Source: Lachnospiraceae bacterium
Lineage (GTDB): Bacteria; Bacillota; Clostridia; Lachnospirales; Lachnospiraceae
Assembly: GCA_015057275.1 (NCBI GenBank)
Contig: SVEO01000010.1
Coordinates: 1-64,000, forward strand
DNA: 64,000 bases
Direction: 5' to 3'
Shown here one piece after another: positions 33,675-42,954 of this stretch. The notes under the pieces are model-generated. The model did no database searches. It saw only the letters and a program-made list of their open reading frames with translations, and was not told where the DNA came from. A program made the position numbers and the translations under genes. The number at the start of each line of letters is the position of its first letter. The first letter of the stretch is position 1.

Positions 33675-34916
33675 TTATGCCTTTCGCACTGCCTTAATAA
33701 TCGCGCCAAGCTTCGGAGTTGTACCGTAAAGCAGCACGCCCACGCGATAAATCTTTGCCGAAATTACACCAACACCAATTACCGAAGCTACAAGAATTGC
33801 AATCGAAATCACAATTTCATACCATGGAACGGTACTCATCGCAATGCGAGTAAACATTGCCATCGGGGAGGTGAACGGCACATACGAGCAAATAATCATT
33901 GCAATATTGTCCACGTCGCCGCTGGACATGGAGAATACAACGACCATAAATGCAATGATGAACAGGAATGTCAGCGGCATTACCGAGGTGTTGATATCTT
34001 CTAATTTCGACGCGGTCGACCCGATAGCACCGAACAAGAATGCATAGATGAAGAAACCGAGGATAAAGAAAATCAACATAAACACAAGCAGTTCCAGCGG
34101 CATATCAAAAATAGAGGCAATAATCGCATTTTCACCCCATGCGGATTTATTCAAATTGTAAAAAAATACCGCCGAACCGAACACTGCCACCAACTGAATC
34201 AAGCCTGCCAAACAGGAAGCAATTACTTTGCCGAACATCATGGCGGTCGGACGTGCGCTCGTAATCAGCACTTCCATCGCACGGGAGCTCTTTTCGGTCG
34301 CTACGTTTGTCGCTACCATCTGACCGTAAAGCAGGATAACCATATAGAGCGCAAAAATCATAATGTAAGTGTAGAAATAATTCTCCATCTGGTCCTTGCC
34401 GAGCATCGTAATTTCACTCGTAATCGGTACCGCCAGAATCTCTCCAGCTTCTTCAGCGGTCATGCCGGTCTCCATCATCGCACTCATCTGATAAACATTC
34501 TGCAGCACTTCATTCGCAATCTCGGTGTTCATATCGTACATCGAGAGGTTGTTAACATAATAGGTGTAGGAGGTCAGGCCAGTCATGACAAACGCGCACT
34601 CCACCGCGCCGGATGTAATCTTTTCCTCGATTTTTGCAAGGCTTTCCTCCGTATTCTGCACATCATAGTCAGCAAATGCTGCGTCAAACGACTGTACCAC
34701 CAATTCCGCTTGTTCCGGCGATTCCGCTTTCACAAGCATGACGGCCGTTTTTTCGGTCGTTGCCGGGTCATCTTCCGATGCAAAGGAATCAAGAATGCGC
34801 GGGAAAAACATGACTGCTGCCAATGCAACCACCAAAAAAATCGTGATACCGACAAACACTTTGTTTCTGAAGTAGTTCATTAATTCAAATTTTAAAATCG
34901 TTCCAAATTGTTTCAT
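33675..34916 (-). CDS. ABC transporter permease, NatB/ABC-2 type
   Basis: The 413-residue protein has an N-terminal membrane helix (about 18-38), a large extracytoplasmic loop (about 40-175) and five more helices (about 180-400), the layout of ABC2_membrane_3 permeases. NatAB of Bacillus exports sodium; other members export antibiotics or lipids, and the substrate here is unknown. It starts 11 bases after the ATPase stop, behind AGGAGG, so the two form one exporter operon. Confidence 0.88.
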   Translation of the reverse strand: MKQFGTILKFELMNYFRNKVFVGITIFLVVALAAVMFFPRILDSFASEDDPATTEKTAVMLVKAESPEQAELVVQSFDAAFADYDVQNTEESLAKIEEKITSGAVECAFVMTGLTSYTYYVNNLSMYDMNTEIANEVLQNVYQMSAMMETGMTAEEAGEILAVPITSEITMLGKDQMENYFYTYIMIFALYMVILLYGQMVATNVATEKSSRAMEVLITSARPTAMMFGKVIASCLAGLIQLVAVFGSAVFFYNLNKSAWGENAIIASIFDMPLELLVFMLIFFILGFFIYAFLFGAIGSTASKLEDINTSVMPLTFLFIIAFMVVVFSMSSGDVDNIAMIICSYVPFTSPMAMFTRIAMSTVPWYEIVISIAILVASVIGVGVISAKIYRVGVLLYGTTPKLGAIIKAVRKA

Positions 34917-34927
34917 GTCGCTACCTC

Positions 34928-35818
34928 CTATCCCTGCTTACCCGCGTACTCGACGAAAATATCATTCAGCGAAGGCTCAAACACCTTTACTTCATCAATA
35001 TCGTAATGCTCCACAAGCTGCTTCATGATGCTCTGCTTCTCATCTGCGGATGCAAGCTGAATCATCAACTCGCCGCTATCTGTTTTCACGCAGCAATCGC
35101 CGAAATCCCGGATAATCAGCTCCGGATGTTCGGTGCGTACCACCAGACGGTCGCGTACATAATTTCTCTTAATATCGTGAAGGTCGCCGTGCAAGGCCAC
35201 TTTGCCGGCATTAAGAATCGCGATACTGTCACAAAACTCCTCGATATAATTCATCTGATGGCTGGAAAACAGCACGATTTTGCCCTTACTGATTTGCTCC
35301 TTAACCACATCTTTTAAGAGCATCGCATTAACCGGGTCAAGCCCCGAAAACGGCTCGTCCAAAATTACAATGTGCGGATCATGCGCCAGCGCGGTGATAA
35401 GCTGAATCTTCTGCTGATTCCCTTTCGAGAGTGTATCGAGTCTCTTATTGCGGTATTCCGTCATACCGAGACGCTTAAGCCAATAATCAACTGAGGATAC
35501 CGCATCCTTACGGTTCATACCTTTCAACTGCGCGAAATAGACAAGCTGGTCAAGAATTACCTTTTTCGGATAGAGCCCCCGCTCCTCCGGCAGATAGCCG
35601 ATTTGCACCTTTTGGTAGTCGATTGGCTTGCCGTCAATCAGCACTTCGCCGCCATTCGCTGGGAAAACGTCCATCAAAATACGAATCGAAGTCGTCTTGC
35701 CTGCACCATTTCTTCCAAGCAAACCGAACGCTTTGCCACCCTCCGCCTTAAAAGACACATCTTGCAGCACCCGTTTCGCGCCGAAGGACTTTTCAATGTT
35801 TTTGAGCTCGAGTATCAT
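34928..35818 (-). CDS. ABC transporter ATP-binding protein, NatA-type
   Basis: The 296-residue ATPase has Walker A LGRNGAGKTT, the Q-loop region, signature LSKGNQQKIQL and Walker B IVILDEPFSGLD, then a C-terminal DUF4162-like domain (about 215-296). It powers the adjacent NatB-type permease. ATG follows GGGAGG. The operon has its own promoter at 35873-35901. Confidence 0.92.
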   Translation of the reverse strand: MILELKNIEKSFGAKRVLQDVSFKAEGGKAFGLLGRNGAGKTTSIRILMDVFPANGGEVLIDGKPIDYQKVQIGYLPEERGLYPKKVILDQLVYFAQLKGMNRKDAVSSVDYWLKRLGMTEYRNKRLDTLSKGNQQKIQLITALAHDPHIVILDEPFSGLDPVNAMLLKDVVKEQISKGKIVLFSSHQMNYIEEFCDSIAILNAGKVALHGDLHDIKRNYVRDRLVVRTEHPELIIRDFGDCCVKTDSGELMIQLASADEKQSIMKQLVEHYDIDEVKVFEPSLNDIFVEYAGKQG

Positions 35819-35872
35819 TATGATTCCTCCCTACGATTTTCTATTCTTTTAATACATTAATAGTCTGAAGTA

Positions 35873-35901
35873 ATTATAGCACACGTATCAAGATAGGGCA
35901 A
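35873..35901 (-). promoter_or_regulatory. Sigma-A promoter of the Nat-type ABC operon
   Basis: TTGCCC (35901-35896) and a perfect TATAAT (35878-35873) are spaced by 17 bases on the minus strand, about 55 bases before the ATG. Confidence 0.7.
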
Positions 35902-35947
35902 ATAAAATTTGACCGGAGTGTACCAACGATTTCCTACTGACTTCTTA

Positions 35948-35975
35948 TTGACTTGTGCTGTATTTCATGTAAAAT
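35948..35975 (+). promoter_or_regulatory. Promoter of the PH-domain gene
   Basis: TTGACT (35948-35953) and TAAAAT (35970-35975) are spaced by 16 bases, 35 bases before the start. Confidence 0.65.
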
Positions 35976-36010
35976 CAAAATTGTAATACGTTTTAAGGAG
36001 GAATTTATTT

Positions 36011-36379
36011 ATGATAGACTTTACAAATGGTAGCATTATCAAGCTTAAGAAAACAGACAGTGCCCCTGCGGATATTAACCCATTATTGATTCAGGGTGAA
36101 GTGATTGTCAGCGCTTACAAAGGCATTCGCGACTATGTTGTTTTTACCAATAAACGCGTGATTGCGGTAAATGTTCAGGGAATGACCGGCAAGAAAAAGG
36201 ATTACACCTCTCTGCCATATGCTAAAGTGCAGGCATTTTCCGTTGAGACATCCGGCGTGTTTGATATGGACAGCGAGCTTGAATTGTACTTCAGCGCCCT
36301 CGGCCTTGTGAAATTTGAATTTACCGGTGCAAGTGATATTGTGCGCATCGGACAGATTATCAGTACGTATATTCTGTAA
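36011..36379 (+). CDS. Bacterial PH-domain protein (bPH_1/DUF1696-like)
   Basis: The 122 residues form a single bacterial pleckstrin-homology-like domain: EVIVSAYKGIRDYVVFTNKRVIAV, a strand pair around KKKDYTSLPYAKVQAFSVETSG, and the C-terminal helix. Such proteins are cytoplasmic oligomeric rings of unknown function. ATG follows AAGGAGG. It is monocistronic, with promoter and terminator both evident. Confidence 0.85.
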   Translation: MIDFTNGSIIKLKKTDSAPADINPLLIQGEVIVSAYKGIRDYVVFTNKRVIAVNVQGMTGKKKDYTSLPYAKVQAFSVETSGVFDMDSELELYFSALGLVKFEFTGASDIVRIGQIISTYIL

Positions 36380-36398
36380 GATTGTGTTTCATTCATTC

Positions 36399-36430
36399 AA
36401 AAAGACCTCGTAACAATACGAGGTCTTTTT
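36399..36430. terminator. Bidirectional terminator
   Basis: AAAAAGACCTCGTA pairs with TACGAGGTCTTTTT around a short loop. It ends both the PH-domain gene (plus) and the GGGtGRT gene (minus). Confidence 0.88.
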
Positions 36431-36440
36431 ATTTAACTTA

Positions 36441-37451
36441 TTAGAACTTACCTTCTTCAGCTGCCATCTGAATAGAAACTGCAACTGCAACTGTCATACC
36501 AACCATTGGGTTGTTACCTGCACCGATTAAGCCCATCATCTCAACGTGAGCCGGTACGGAAGAAGAACCTGCAAACTGAGCGTCAGAGTGCATACGTCCC
36601 ATAGTATCTGTCATACCGTAGGAAGCAGGACCTGCTGCCATGTTGTCAGGATGAAGTGTTCTACCGGTACCACCGCCGGATGCTACGGAGAAGTACTTCT
36701 TACCCTGTTCGATACATTCTTTCTTGTATGTACCTGCAACCGGATGCTGGAATCTTGTTGGGTTTGTGGAGTTACCGGTAATGGAAACGTCAACGCCCTC
36801 TTTGTGCATGATTGCTACACCTTCACAAACGTCGTTTGCGCCGTAGCAGTTAACCTTTGCACGAAGACCTTCGGAGTAAGACTTTCTGGAAACTTCCTTC
36901 ACTGTGTTTGTGTATGGATCATACTCTGTCTCAACGAATGTGAAACCGTTGATACGGGAAATGATCTGAGCAGCGTCCTTACCTAAACCATTTAAGATAA
37001 CTCTTAACGGTTTCTTACGAACCTTGTTTGCCTTCTCCGCGATACCAATCGCACCTTCTGCTGCTGCGAAAGATTCGTGACCTGCTAAGAATGCGAAACA
37101 TTCGGTTTCTTCTTCTAATAACATCTTACCAAGGTTACCGTGGCCAAGACCTACCTTACGTGTATCAGCAACGGAGCCCGGGATACAGAATGCCTGAAGA
37201 CCTTCACCGATTGCTGCTGCTGCGTCTGCTGCTCTGCGGCAGTCCTTCTTGATTGCGATTGCTGCACCTACGATGTATGCCCAACATGCATTTTCAAAAC
37301 AGATTGGCTGAATGCCCTTAATCTGATTGTAAACATCTAATCCGGCATCCTTTGTAATCTTTTCTGCTTCTTCGATGGAAGCGATGCCATAGCTATTTAA
37401 AACGGAATTGATCTTGTCAATTCTTCTTTCATATGATTCAAATAAAGCCAT
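36441..37451 (-). CDS. GGGtGRT protein, unknown function
   Basis: The 336-residue protein contains the family's name-giving motif in SVASGGGTGRTLHPDN (about residue 260). Other conserved stretches are VNCYGANDVCEGVAIMHKEG and DVSITGNSTNPTRFQHPVAG. There is no signal peptide or membrane helix. It carries several Cys and His that could serve as ligands. In Clostridia this family travels with NifU-like scaffold genes, as here (38-base gap, same strand), so a role in iron-sulfur cluster handling is likely but unproven. It starts with ATG after AGGAGG. Confidence 0.85.
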   Translation of the reverse strand: MALFESYERRIDKINSVLNSYGIASIEEAEKITKDAGLDVYNQIKGIQPICFENACWAYIVGAAIAIKKDCRRAADAAAAIGEGLQAFCIPGSVADTRKVGLGHGNLGKMLLEEETECFAFLAGHESFAAAEGAIGIAEKANKVRKKPLRVILNGLGKDAAQIISRINGFTFVETEYDPYTNTVKEVSRKSYSEGLRAKVNCYGANDVCEGVAIMHKEGVDVSITGNSTNPTRFQHPVAGTYKKECIEQGKKYFSVASGGGTGRTLHPDNMAAGPASYGMTDTMGRMHSDAQFAGSSSVPAHVEMMGLIGAGNNPMVGMTVAVAVSIQMAAEEGKF

Positions 37452-37489
37452 TGAAATGTCCTCCTAATATATGTAATGTTCCGACAGAA

Positions 37490-38182
37490 TTATTCTTCTC
37501 TAGGATCGATAATCTTCACTGCGTCTGCAACTCTGCCGTACTGACCCTTAGCCTTTTCCCAAGCAGTTGTAGGATCGTCACCCTTCTTGATGAAGTCAGT
37601 CATCTTGCCTAAGCTTACGAACTGATAACCGATAATCTGGTCGTCTGCATCAAGAGCGATACCTGTAACATAACCTTCTGCCATTTCAAGGTAACGAGGA
37701 CCTTTCTTTAATGTACCATACATAGTACCAACCTGAGATCTTAAGCCCTTACCTAAGTCTTCCAGACCAGCACCTACCGGCAAACCATCCTCAGAGAAAG
37801 CGGACTGTGTTCTACCGTAGACAATCTGTAAGAACAGTTCTCTCATAGCTGTGTTAATCGCATCACATACTAAGTCAGTGTTTAATGCTTCCATAACGGT
37901 CAAGCCCGGTAAAATTTCAGAAGCCATAGCTGCGGAGTGTGTCATACCGGAACATCCGATTGTCTCAACAAGAGCTTCCTGAATGATACCTTCCTTAACA
38001 TTCAGTGTCAGCTTACATGCACCCTGCTGAGGAGCACACCAGCCGATACCGTGTGTTAAACCGGAAATGTCTTTTACTTCTTTATTTTTTACCCATCTTC
38101 CCTCTGTAGGAACTGGAGCAGCGCCATGATGAACGCCTTGTGCCACCGGGCACATCTTTTCTACTTCATGTGAATAAATCAT
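37490..38182 (-). CDS. NifU-like iron-sulfur cluster scaffold protein
   Basis: The 230-residue protein carries the IscU/NifU-type core: WCAPQQGAC with paired Cys, and GCSGMTHSAAMASEIL (about residues 85-105), the scaffold motif with its conserved Cys, followed by a longer C-terminal extension. It probably assembles or transfers iron-sulfur clusters. ATG 38182 follows AAGGAG eight bases upstream; the frame is open to 38221 without a site. It precedes the GGGtGRT gene. No cysteine desulfurase (iscS/nifS) is beside it. A CTATTTT...AAAATAG inverted repeat lies upstream. Confidence 0.82.
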   Translation of the reverse strand: MIYSHEVEKMCPVAQGVHHGAAPVPTEGRWVKNKEVKDISGLTHGIGWCAPQQGACKLTLNVKEGIIQEALVETIGCSGMTHSAAMASEILPGLTVMEALNTDLVCDAINTAMRELFLQIVYGRTQSAFSEDGLPVGAGLEDLGKGLRSQVGTMYGTLKKGPRYLEMAEGYVTGIALDADDQIIGYQFVSLGKMTDFIKKGDDPTTAWEKAKGQYGRVADAVKIIDPREE

Positions 38183-38232
38183 GATTAGAACTCCTTTCAA
38201 TTGTAAAAATTTCAGGCTCACGCCTCTAAATT

Positions 38233-38259
38233 CTATTTTCTCATAAATTGATAAAATAG
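38233..38259. promoter_or_regulatory. Inverted repeat upstream of the NifU-like gene
   Basis: CTATTTT (38233-38239) and AAAATAG (38253-38259) flank a 13-base centre, about 50 bases before the NifU-like start. It could be an operator for a regulator of the scaffold/GGGtGRT unit, or part of an AT-rich promoter region. AT-rich repeats of seven bases are not rare. Confidence 0.3.
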
Positions 38260-38302
38260 TCCATACTTTTTTCTAAACTTTTTTTAAACTTCTGACATAA
38301 GT

Positions 38303-39922
38303 TTACATCAAAGGTGCGAAAAATTTCAGCACGCTGCCGAAGAATTTGACATGCCACGGCAGATGATTCCAATCTTCCATTGTCACTCTTCTGCTTAAGA
38401 GCATTGTGTTTTGCACATCCTGTTCAATCTTTAGTATTTCCGGCATCCCGTATAGATACGCGGCACATTCAAAATGCAGATACAGGCTGCGATAATCAAG
38501 ATTAATCGTACCGACCACCGCGCTTTTATCATCACAGACACATACTTTTGCATGCACAAAGCCCGGCGTGTATTCGTAAATCTTCACGCCCGCCTTTATC
38601 AGCGCCGGATAATGTGTCTTTGCCAGATAAAATGCATATTTCTTATCTGGAATGTGCGGCAGAATCAGCACCACATCAACCCCTCTTTTAGCAGCACTTT
38701 TTAATGCGGTAATCATCTCATTATCTAAAATCAGATAAGGGGTCATAAAATGGATATAATCAACTGCCTGGTAAAGCATCTCCATGTAAACCGATTCACC
38801 AACCAGCTCATCATCGAGCGGGCTGTCGCTGTACGGCATCACAAAGCCTGGTGCCTTAATTGCTTCTTCTACCGTGAGATTTAAATATTTCTCATAAGAT
38901 AACGGTTTCTTCTCCTTGATATTCCACATCTGTAAAAACATCATTGTAAAGCTACGCACTGCTTTTCCTTGAAGCATTACCGCCGTATCTTTCCAATGCC
39001 CAAAACGGTCTACCTGATTAATATATTCATCGGCAAGATTGATGCCGCCGGTAAAAGCGGTATGTCCGTCAATAACACAAATCTTGCGGTGGTCACGGTT
39101 ATTCTGATAAGTTGACAGTGCCACCTTAATCGGCGCAAACATTTTGCAATGGATACCGAGTGCATTCATCTTCTTAGCGTAATTCCATGGAAGTGCAGAC
39201 AGCGAACACATACCGTCATACATAAAATACACTTCGACACCTTCCCTGACCTTTTCCAGCAAAATCGTCAGCACCTCGCCCCACATGTCGCCGCGCTCAA
39301 CAATAAAATATTCCAAAAAGATAAATTTCTTTGCTCTTTTCAGCTGAATTTTTAACTCTTCAAATTTGTCCTCGCCGAGGGGAAAGTATTTTACGCAGGT
39401 ATTATCATAAATCGGAAAACTTCCAAAATGTTCGATATAATGCGCCAAACCTGCCACAAGCGGGTCTGCCGCCTTTACCTTCTTCTTTGTGTACTTATCT
39501 TGCTGCAAATAAACTTTCGTTTCATCAATATTCTTTTTCAGCAAATGCTGAAAAATCTTCGATGTCGGCTGCAACTGCACAAAAAAGTACAAAAACACAC
39601 CAAATACCGGCAAGGCTATGATGGGGATAATCCACACTAGTTTAAAGCTCGGATTTTCATCGCGATTCATGATATAGATAATCAAAATAATACCTAGAAA
39701 CAGTGAACCAAAATAAATATATGTTGTATAATTTTGAATCCAGACAAGTGACGCTATAATAACAAAAATCTGTAGCAAAACAAGCACTGCCACCACCGTA
39801 ATTCGGCTGAATAACAGCTTGAAAATGCCTTTTTTACTTTTCTTAATACCCTTTTTCAGTGTCTGTTTTACAACACCGATTTCTTCTTGCTGTTGATATC
39901 CGCTCGAGAAGTCCTCTCTCAT
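38303..39922 (-). CDS. cls: Cardiolipin synthase
   Basis: The 539-residue phospholipase-D family enzyme has N-terminal membrane helices (about 40-62, 70-88 and 95-115) and two HxKxxxxD motifs: HRKICVID (about 285) and HAKVCVCD (about 455). It condenses two phosphatidylglycerols into cardiolipin at the membrane. Start is ATG 39922, a single base beyond the gpsA stop; the ribosome binding site (AAAGGGG) lies within gpsA. It is the last gene of the DUF512-der-plsY-gpsA-cls run. Confidence 0.92.
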   Translation of the reverse strand: MREDFSSGYQQQEEIGVVKQTLKKGIKKSKKGIFKLLFSRITVVAVLVLLQIFVIIASLVWIQNYTTYIYFGSLFLGIILIIYIMNRDENPSFKLVWIIPIIALPVFGVFLYFFVQLQPTSKIFQHLLKKNIDETKVYLQQDKYTKKKVKAADPLVAGLAHYIEHFGSFPIYDNTCVKYFPLGEDKFEELKIQLKRAKKFIFLEYFIVERGDMWGEVLTILLEKVREGVEVYFMYDGMCSLSALPWNYAKKMNALGIHCKMFAPIKVALSTYQNNRDHRKICVIDGHTAFTGGINLADEYINQVDRFGHWKDTAVMLQGKAVRSFTMMFLQMWNIKEKKPLSYEKYLNLTVEEAIKAPGFVMPYSDSPLDDELVGESVYMEMLYQAVDYIHFMTPYLILDNEMITALKSAAKRGVDVVLILPHIPDKKYAFYLAKTHYPALIKAGVKIYEYTPGFVHAKVCVCDDKSAVVGTINLDYRSLYLHFECAAYLYGMPEILKIEQDVQNTMLLSRRVTMEDWNHLPWHVKFFGSVLKFFAPLM

Positions 39923-39923
39923 C

Positions 39924-40919
39924 CTATATCATTTCCCCTTTACGATCGCGCATCATCAGCTCGTGTACTGCTTCGCGCGGATCTTTCTGCTCAAACAATA
40001 CTTTATTTACCTGCTCAACAATCGGCATCTCTACCTGATATTTCTGCGCTAAAAGCCACGCAGCCTTCGCAGAATACACACCCTCAACTACCATGTTTAC
40101 TTCTTTCATAGCATCGTCTGCTGTCATTCCCTGACCAATTAAAACGCCTGCTCTGCGGTTGCGGCTGTGTACACTCGCACAAGTAACAATTAAATCGCCG
40201 ATACCGGAAAGACCGTGAAATGTATTAATATTACCACCCATTGCCACGCCGAGGCGGGTAATTTCCGCGATACCTCGCGTAATTAGGGCGGCTTTTGTAT
40301 TATCGCCGTAACCAAGTCCGTCAGCAATGCCGGCTGCCAGAGCAATGACATTTTTCAAGGAACCACCAAGCTCAATGCCCAAAGTGTCTGTGCTTGTATA
40401 CACGCGGAACACATCGCTGGAAAATACCTGCGCCAGACGTTCTGCTACTTCTTCGTTTTCTGCACCGGCTACACAGGTCGTAGGCAAATGCTTGCCTACT
40501 TCCTCTGCATGGCTTGGACCGGATATAATCGCTACCTTCGCCTGCGGTACTTCGTCCTTAATCACACCGGTCATCGTCAGCAATGTCGATTCTTCAATTC
40601 CTTTTGCCATATCAACGATAATCTGCTTTTCCGTTACTAAATCACGAAGCAATGCTGCCGTTGCACGCACCCACTGAGAAGTAACCGCCATCACAATAAT
40701 CTCTGTATCGATAACAGCTTCCCGTAAGTCGTTTGTAATATGAATTCCCTGCGGAATTTTTACCCCCGGCAAACATCTTGCATTTTCACGCTCTTCTTTT
40801 AAAAGTTTTACTTCGTTTTCTAACTTTGACCAAATGGTAACTTCATTTCCGTTATCATATAGTAAAACAGCCAACGCGATTGCCCATCCGCCACCGCCGA
40901 GTACACATGTTTTTGCCAT
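39924..40919 (-). CDS. gpsA: NAD(P)-dependent glycerol-3-phosphate dehydrogenase
   Basis: The 331-residue enzyme makes sn-glycerol-3-phosphate from dihydroxyacetone phosphate for phospholipids. It has the nucleotide-binding loop VLGGGGWAIALA, the GPSHAEEVG block and the catalytic Lys in GGSLKNVIALAAGIADGLG. ATG follows GGAGG, 15 bases after plsY. The plsY-gpsA pair links acceptor supply to the acyltransferase. Confidence 0.95.
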   Translation of the reverse strand: MAKTCVLGGGGWAIALAVLLYDNGNEVTIWSKLENEVKLLKEERENARCLPGVKIPQGIHITNDLREAVIDTEIIVMAVTSQWVRATAALLRDLVTEKQIIVDMAKGIEESTLLTMTGVIKDEVPQAKVAIISGPSHAEEVGKHLPTTCVAGAENEEVAERLAQVFSSDVFRVYTSTDTLGIELGGSLKNVIALAAGIADGLGYGDNTKAALITRGIAEITRLGVAMGGNINTFHGLSGIGDLIVTCASVHSRNRRAGVLIGQGMTADDAMKEVNMVVEGVYSAKAAWLLAQKYQVEMPIVEQVNKVLFEQKDPREAVHELMMRDRKGEMI

Positions 40920-40934
40920 ATCATTTTCCTCCGT

Positions 40935-41576
40935 TTAAACTTCTATTTTTTGCCCGATTTTACGCTCGTTCCCTGCTATCAGTCGCTTAATATTGTCTTT
41001 GTGTCGAATGTATGCAAATATCATCCAGACAAAGGCAATGATGCACGCTTCGATTGGACTGCTTCCGCCGATGTTAGGCATAATACCCCACACTAAAAAT
41101 AATATCAGTTCAAGGAAAAAACCGGTCAATACACACAAGGATGCAAGCGATACATATTTTGAAATCAATGCTACCCCCACAAATGTCACAAGAGCTAAAA
41201 GCAACAGTTTCCAGTCACCAAGCGCTGCAATCGCGCCGGACGAAGCTGCAATTCCTTTGCCACCTTTAAAATTCATGTAAAATGGGTAATTGTGGCCGAG
41301 AATCGCACCCAATCCTGTATACAATAAGAGCACAAATAAAATATCACTGTCACCGAAAATCAGACGCACAAATAATCCTGCAAATAACGCTTTGAATGCA
41401 TCTCCGAGATACGTAATTACACCTGCTTTTTTCCCAAGTACACGCATCGCATTTGTCGTGCCGGAGTTGCCGCTGCCGTATTCTCTGATATCAACGTGAT
41501 ACAACTTTCCTAAAATAAAACCTGTTTGAAATAAGCCGAATATATAACCAATCACAAGGCAAAGTAATCTTTCCAT
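40935..41576 (-). CDS. plsY: Glycerol-3-phosphate acyltransferase
   Basis: PlsY transfers acyl groups from acyl-phosphate to glycerol-3-phosphate. The 213-residue membrane protein has the family motifs YGSGNSGTTNAMRVLGKK, GHNYPFYMNFKGGKG and the C-terminal IRHKDNIKRL, with five to seven membrane helices. ATG follows GGAGG, 25 bases past der. Confidence 0.93.
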   Translation of the reverse strand: MERLLCLVIGYIFGLFQTGFILGKLYHVDIREYGSGNSGTTNAMRVLGKKAGVITYLGDAFKALFAGLFVRLIFGDSDILFVLLLYTGLGAILGHNYPFYMNFKGGKGIAASSGAIAALGDWKLLLLALVTFVGVALISKYVSLASLCVLTGFFLELILFLVWGIMPNIGGSSPIEACIIAFVWMIFAYIRHKDNIKRLIAGNERKIGQKIEV

Positions 41577-41601
41577 CTTAATCCTCCACTATCCGGGTAT
41601 C

Positions 41602-42930
41602 TTATTGTTCTTTTTCTTTTCGTTCACGGATGATAAACCTCAGCGCCGTGCCGCGGAAACCGAAAGCGGTACGAATCTGATTTTCAATGTATCTTGTATA
41701 CGAGAAATGCATCAATTCCTTATCATTCACAAAAATAACGAAGGTCGGCGGCTTAACTGCAACCTGTGTAATATAGTAAAGCTTTAAGCGCTTACCTTTG
41801 TCCGAAGGCGGCTGCTGCATCGCCACCGCTTCTGACATAATCTCATTGAGGACGCCAGTCTGAATACGCAAGTTCTGATTTTCGATGACCATATCAATCA
41901 TATCAAACAGCTTTGGCAAACGCTGGCCTGTCTCCGCAGAAATAAACAACATTTCTGCATACGGAATAAAGGACAAAATCTCCTTAATCTTATTCGTATG
42001 CTCATAAATAGTCTTATCATTCTTGACAATCGCATCCCACTTATTGACTGCGATAATGATGCCCTTGCCGCGTTCATGTGCAATACCGGCAATCTTCGCA
42101 TCCTGCTCGGTCACGCCCTCGGTCGCGTCAATCACGACTACGACCACGTCAGCACGCTCAACTGCGGAAACGGTACGGATAATACTGTAACGTTCCAATT
42201 CTTCTTTAATCTTGTTTTTGCGGCGCAATCCAGCCGTATCAATAAACACATACTCATTACCATTACGCTTAATTACCGTATCCACAGCATCTCTGGTTGT
42301 GCCGGCAATATTGGAAACAATCACGCGATTTTCGCCCAGCAGCTTATTGATAATCGAAGATTTACCAACGTTTGGCTTTCCGACAATAGCAATACGCGGT
42401 CTTTCGTCCTCTTCTTCCAGCAGACTTTCTGCAGGAAAATGTTTAACAACTTCGTCAAGCATATCGCCGAGGCCCTGACGGTTTGCCGCGGAAATCGGCC
42501 ACGGATCACCGATACCAAGATTATAAAACTCATACACATCCGCGGAATATTTTTCAAAGCTGTCAACCTTATTTACCACCAAAACAACTGGCTTGCGGCT
42601 ACGACGCAACATGTCTGCCACTTTCGCATCTGCGTCGATTAATCCCTGCTTTACATCTGTGATAAACACAATAACATCGGCAGTGGCAATGGCAATTTCT
42701 GCCTGCTCGCGCATCTGTGACAAAATAATATCTTTCGACTCTGGCTCAATACCGCCGGTATCAACAATTGTAAAATTATAATTTAACCACGATACATCCG
42801 CATAAATACGGTCTCTCGTTACGCCCGGCGTATCTTTTACGATGGAAATCATCTCGCCTGCCAGCGCATTAAATAATGTGGACTTGCCGACATTCGGGCG
42901 TCCCACAATCGCTACAATAGGTTTACTCAT
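41602..42930 (-). CDS. der: Ribosome biogenesis GTPase Der (EngA)
   Basis: The 442-residue protein has two tandem GTPase domains (G1 GRPNVGKS near residue 9 and GKPNVGKS near 181; G3 DTGG and DTAG; G4 NKVD and NKWD) and a C-terminal KH-like domain. It helps assemble the 50S subunit. ATG 42930 lies five bases after GGAGG; an upstream frame to 42942 is not used. It starts 24 bases after the DUF512 gene. Confidence 0.96.
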   Translation of the reverse strand: MSKPIVAIVGRPNVGKSTLFNALAGEMISIVKDTPGVTRDRIYADVSWLNYNFTIVDTGGIEPESKDIILSQMREQAEIAIATADVIVFITDVKQGLIDADAKVADMLRRSRKPVVLVVNKVDSFEKYSADVYEFYNLGIGDPWPISAANRQGLGDMLDEVVKHFPAESLLEEEDERPRIAIVGKPNVGKSSIINKLLGENRVIVSNIAGTTRDAVDTVIKRNGNEYVFIDTAGLRRKNKIKEELERYSIIRTVSAVERADVVVVVIDATEGVTEQDAKIAGIAHERGKGIIIAVNKWDAIVKNDKTIYEHTNKIKEILSFIPYAEMLFISAETGQRLPKLFDMIDMVIENQNLRIQTGVLNEIMSEAVAMQQPPSDKGKRLKLYYITQVAVKPPTFVIFVNDKELMHFSYTRYIENQIRTAFGFRGTALRFIIRERKEKEQ

Positions 42931-42954
42931 ATTGTCCTCCATTCGGATATATTA

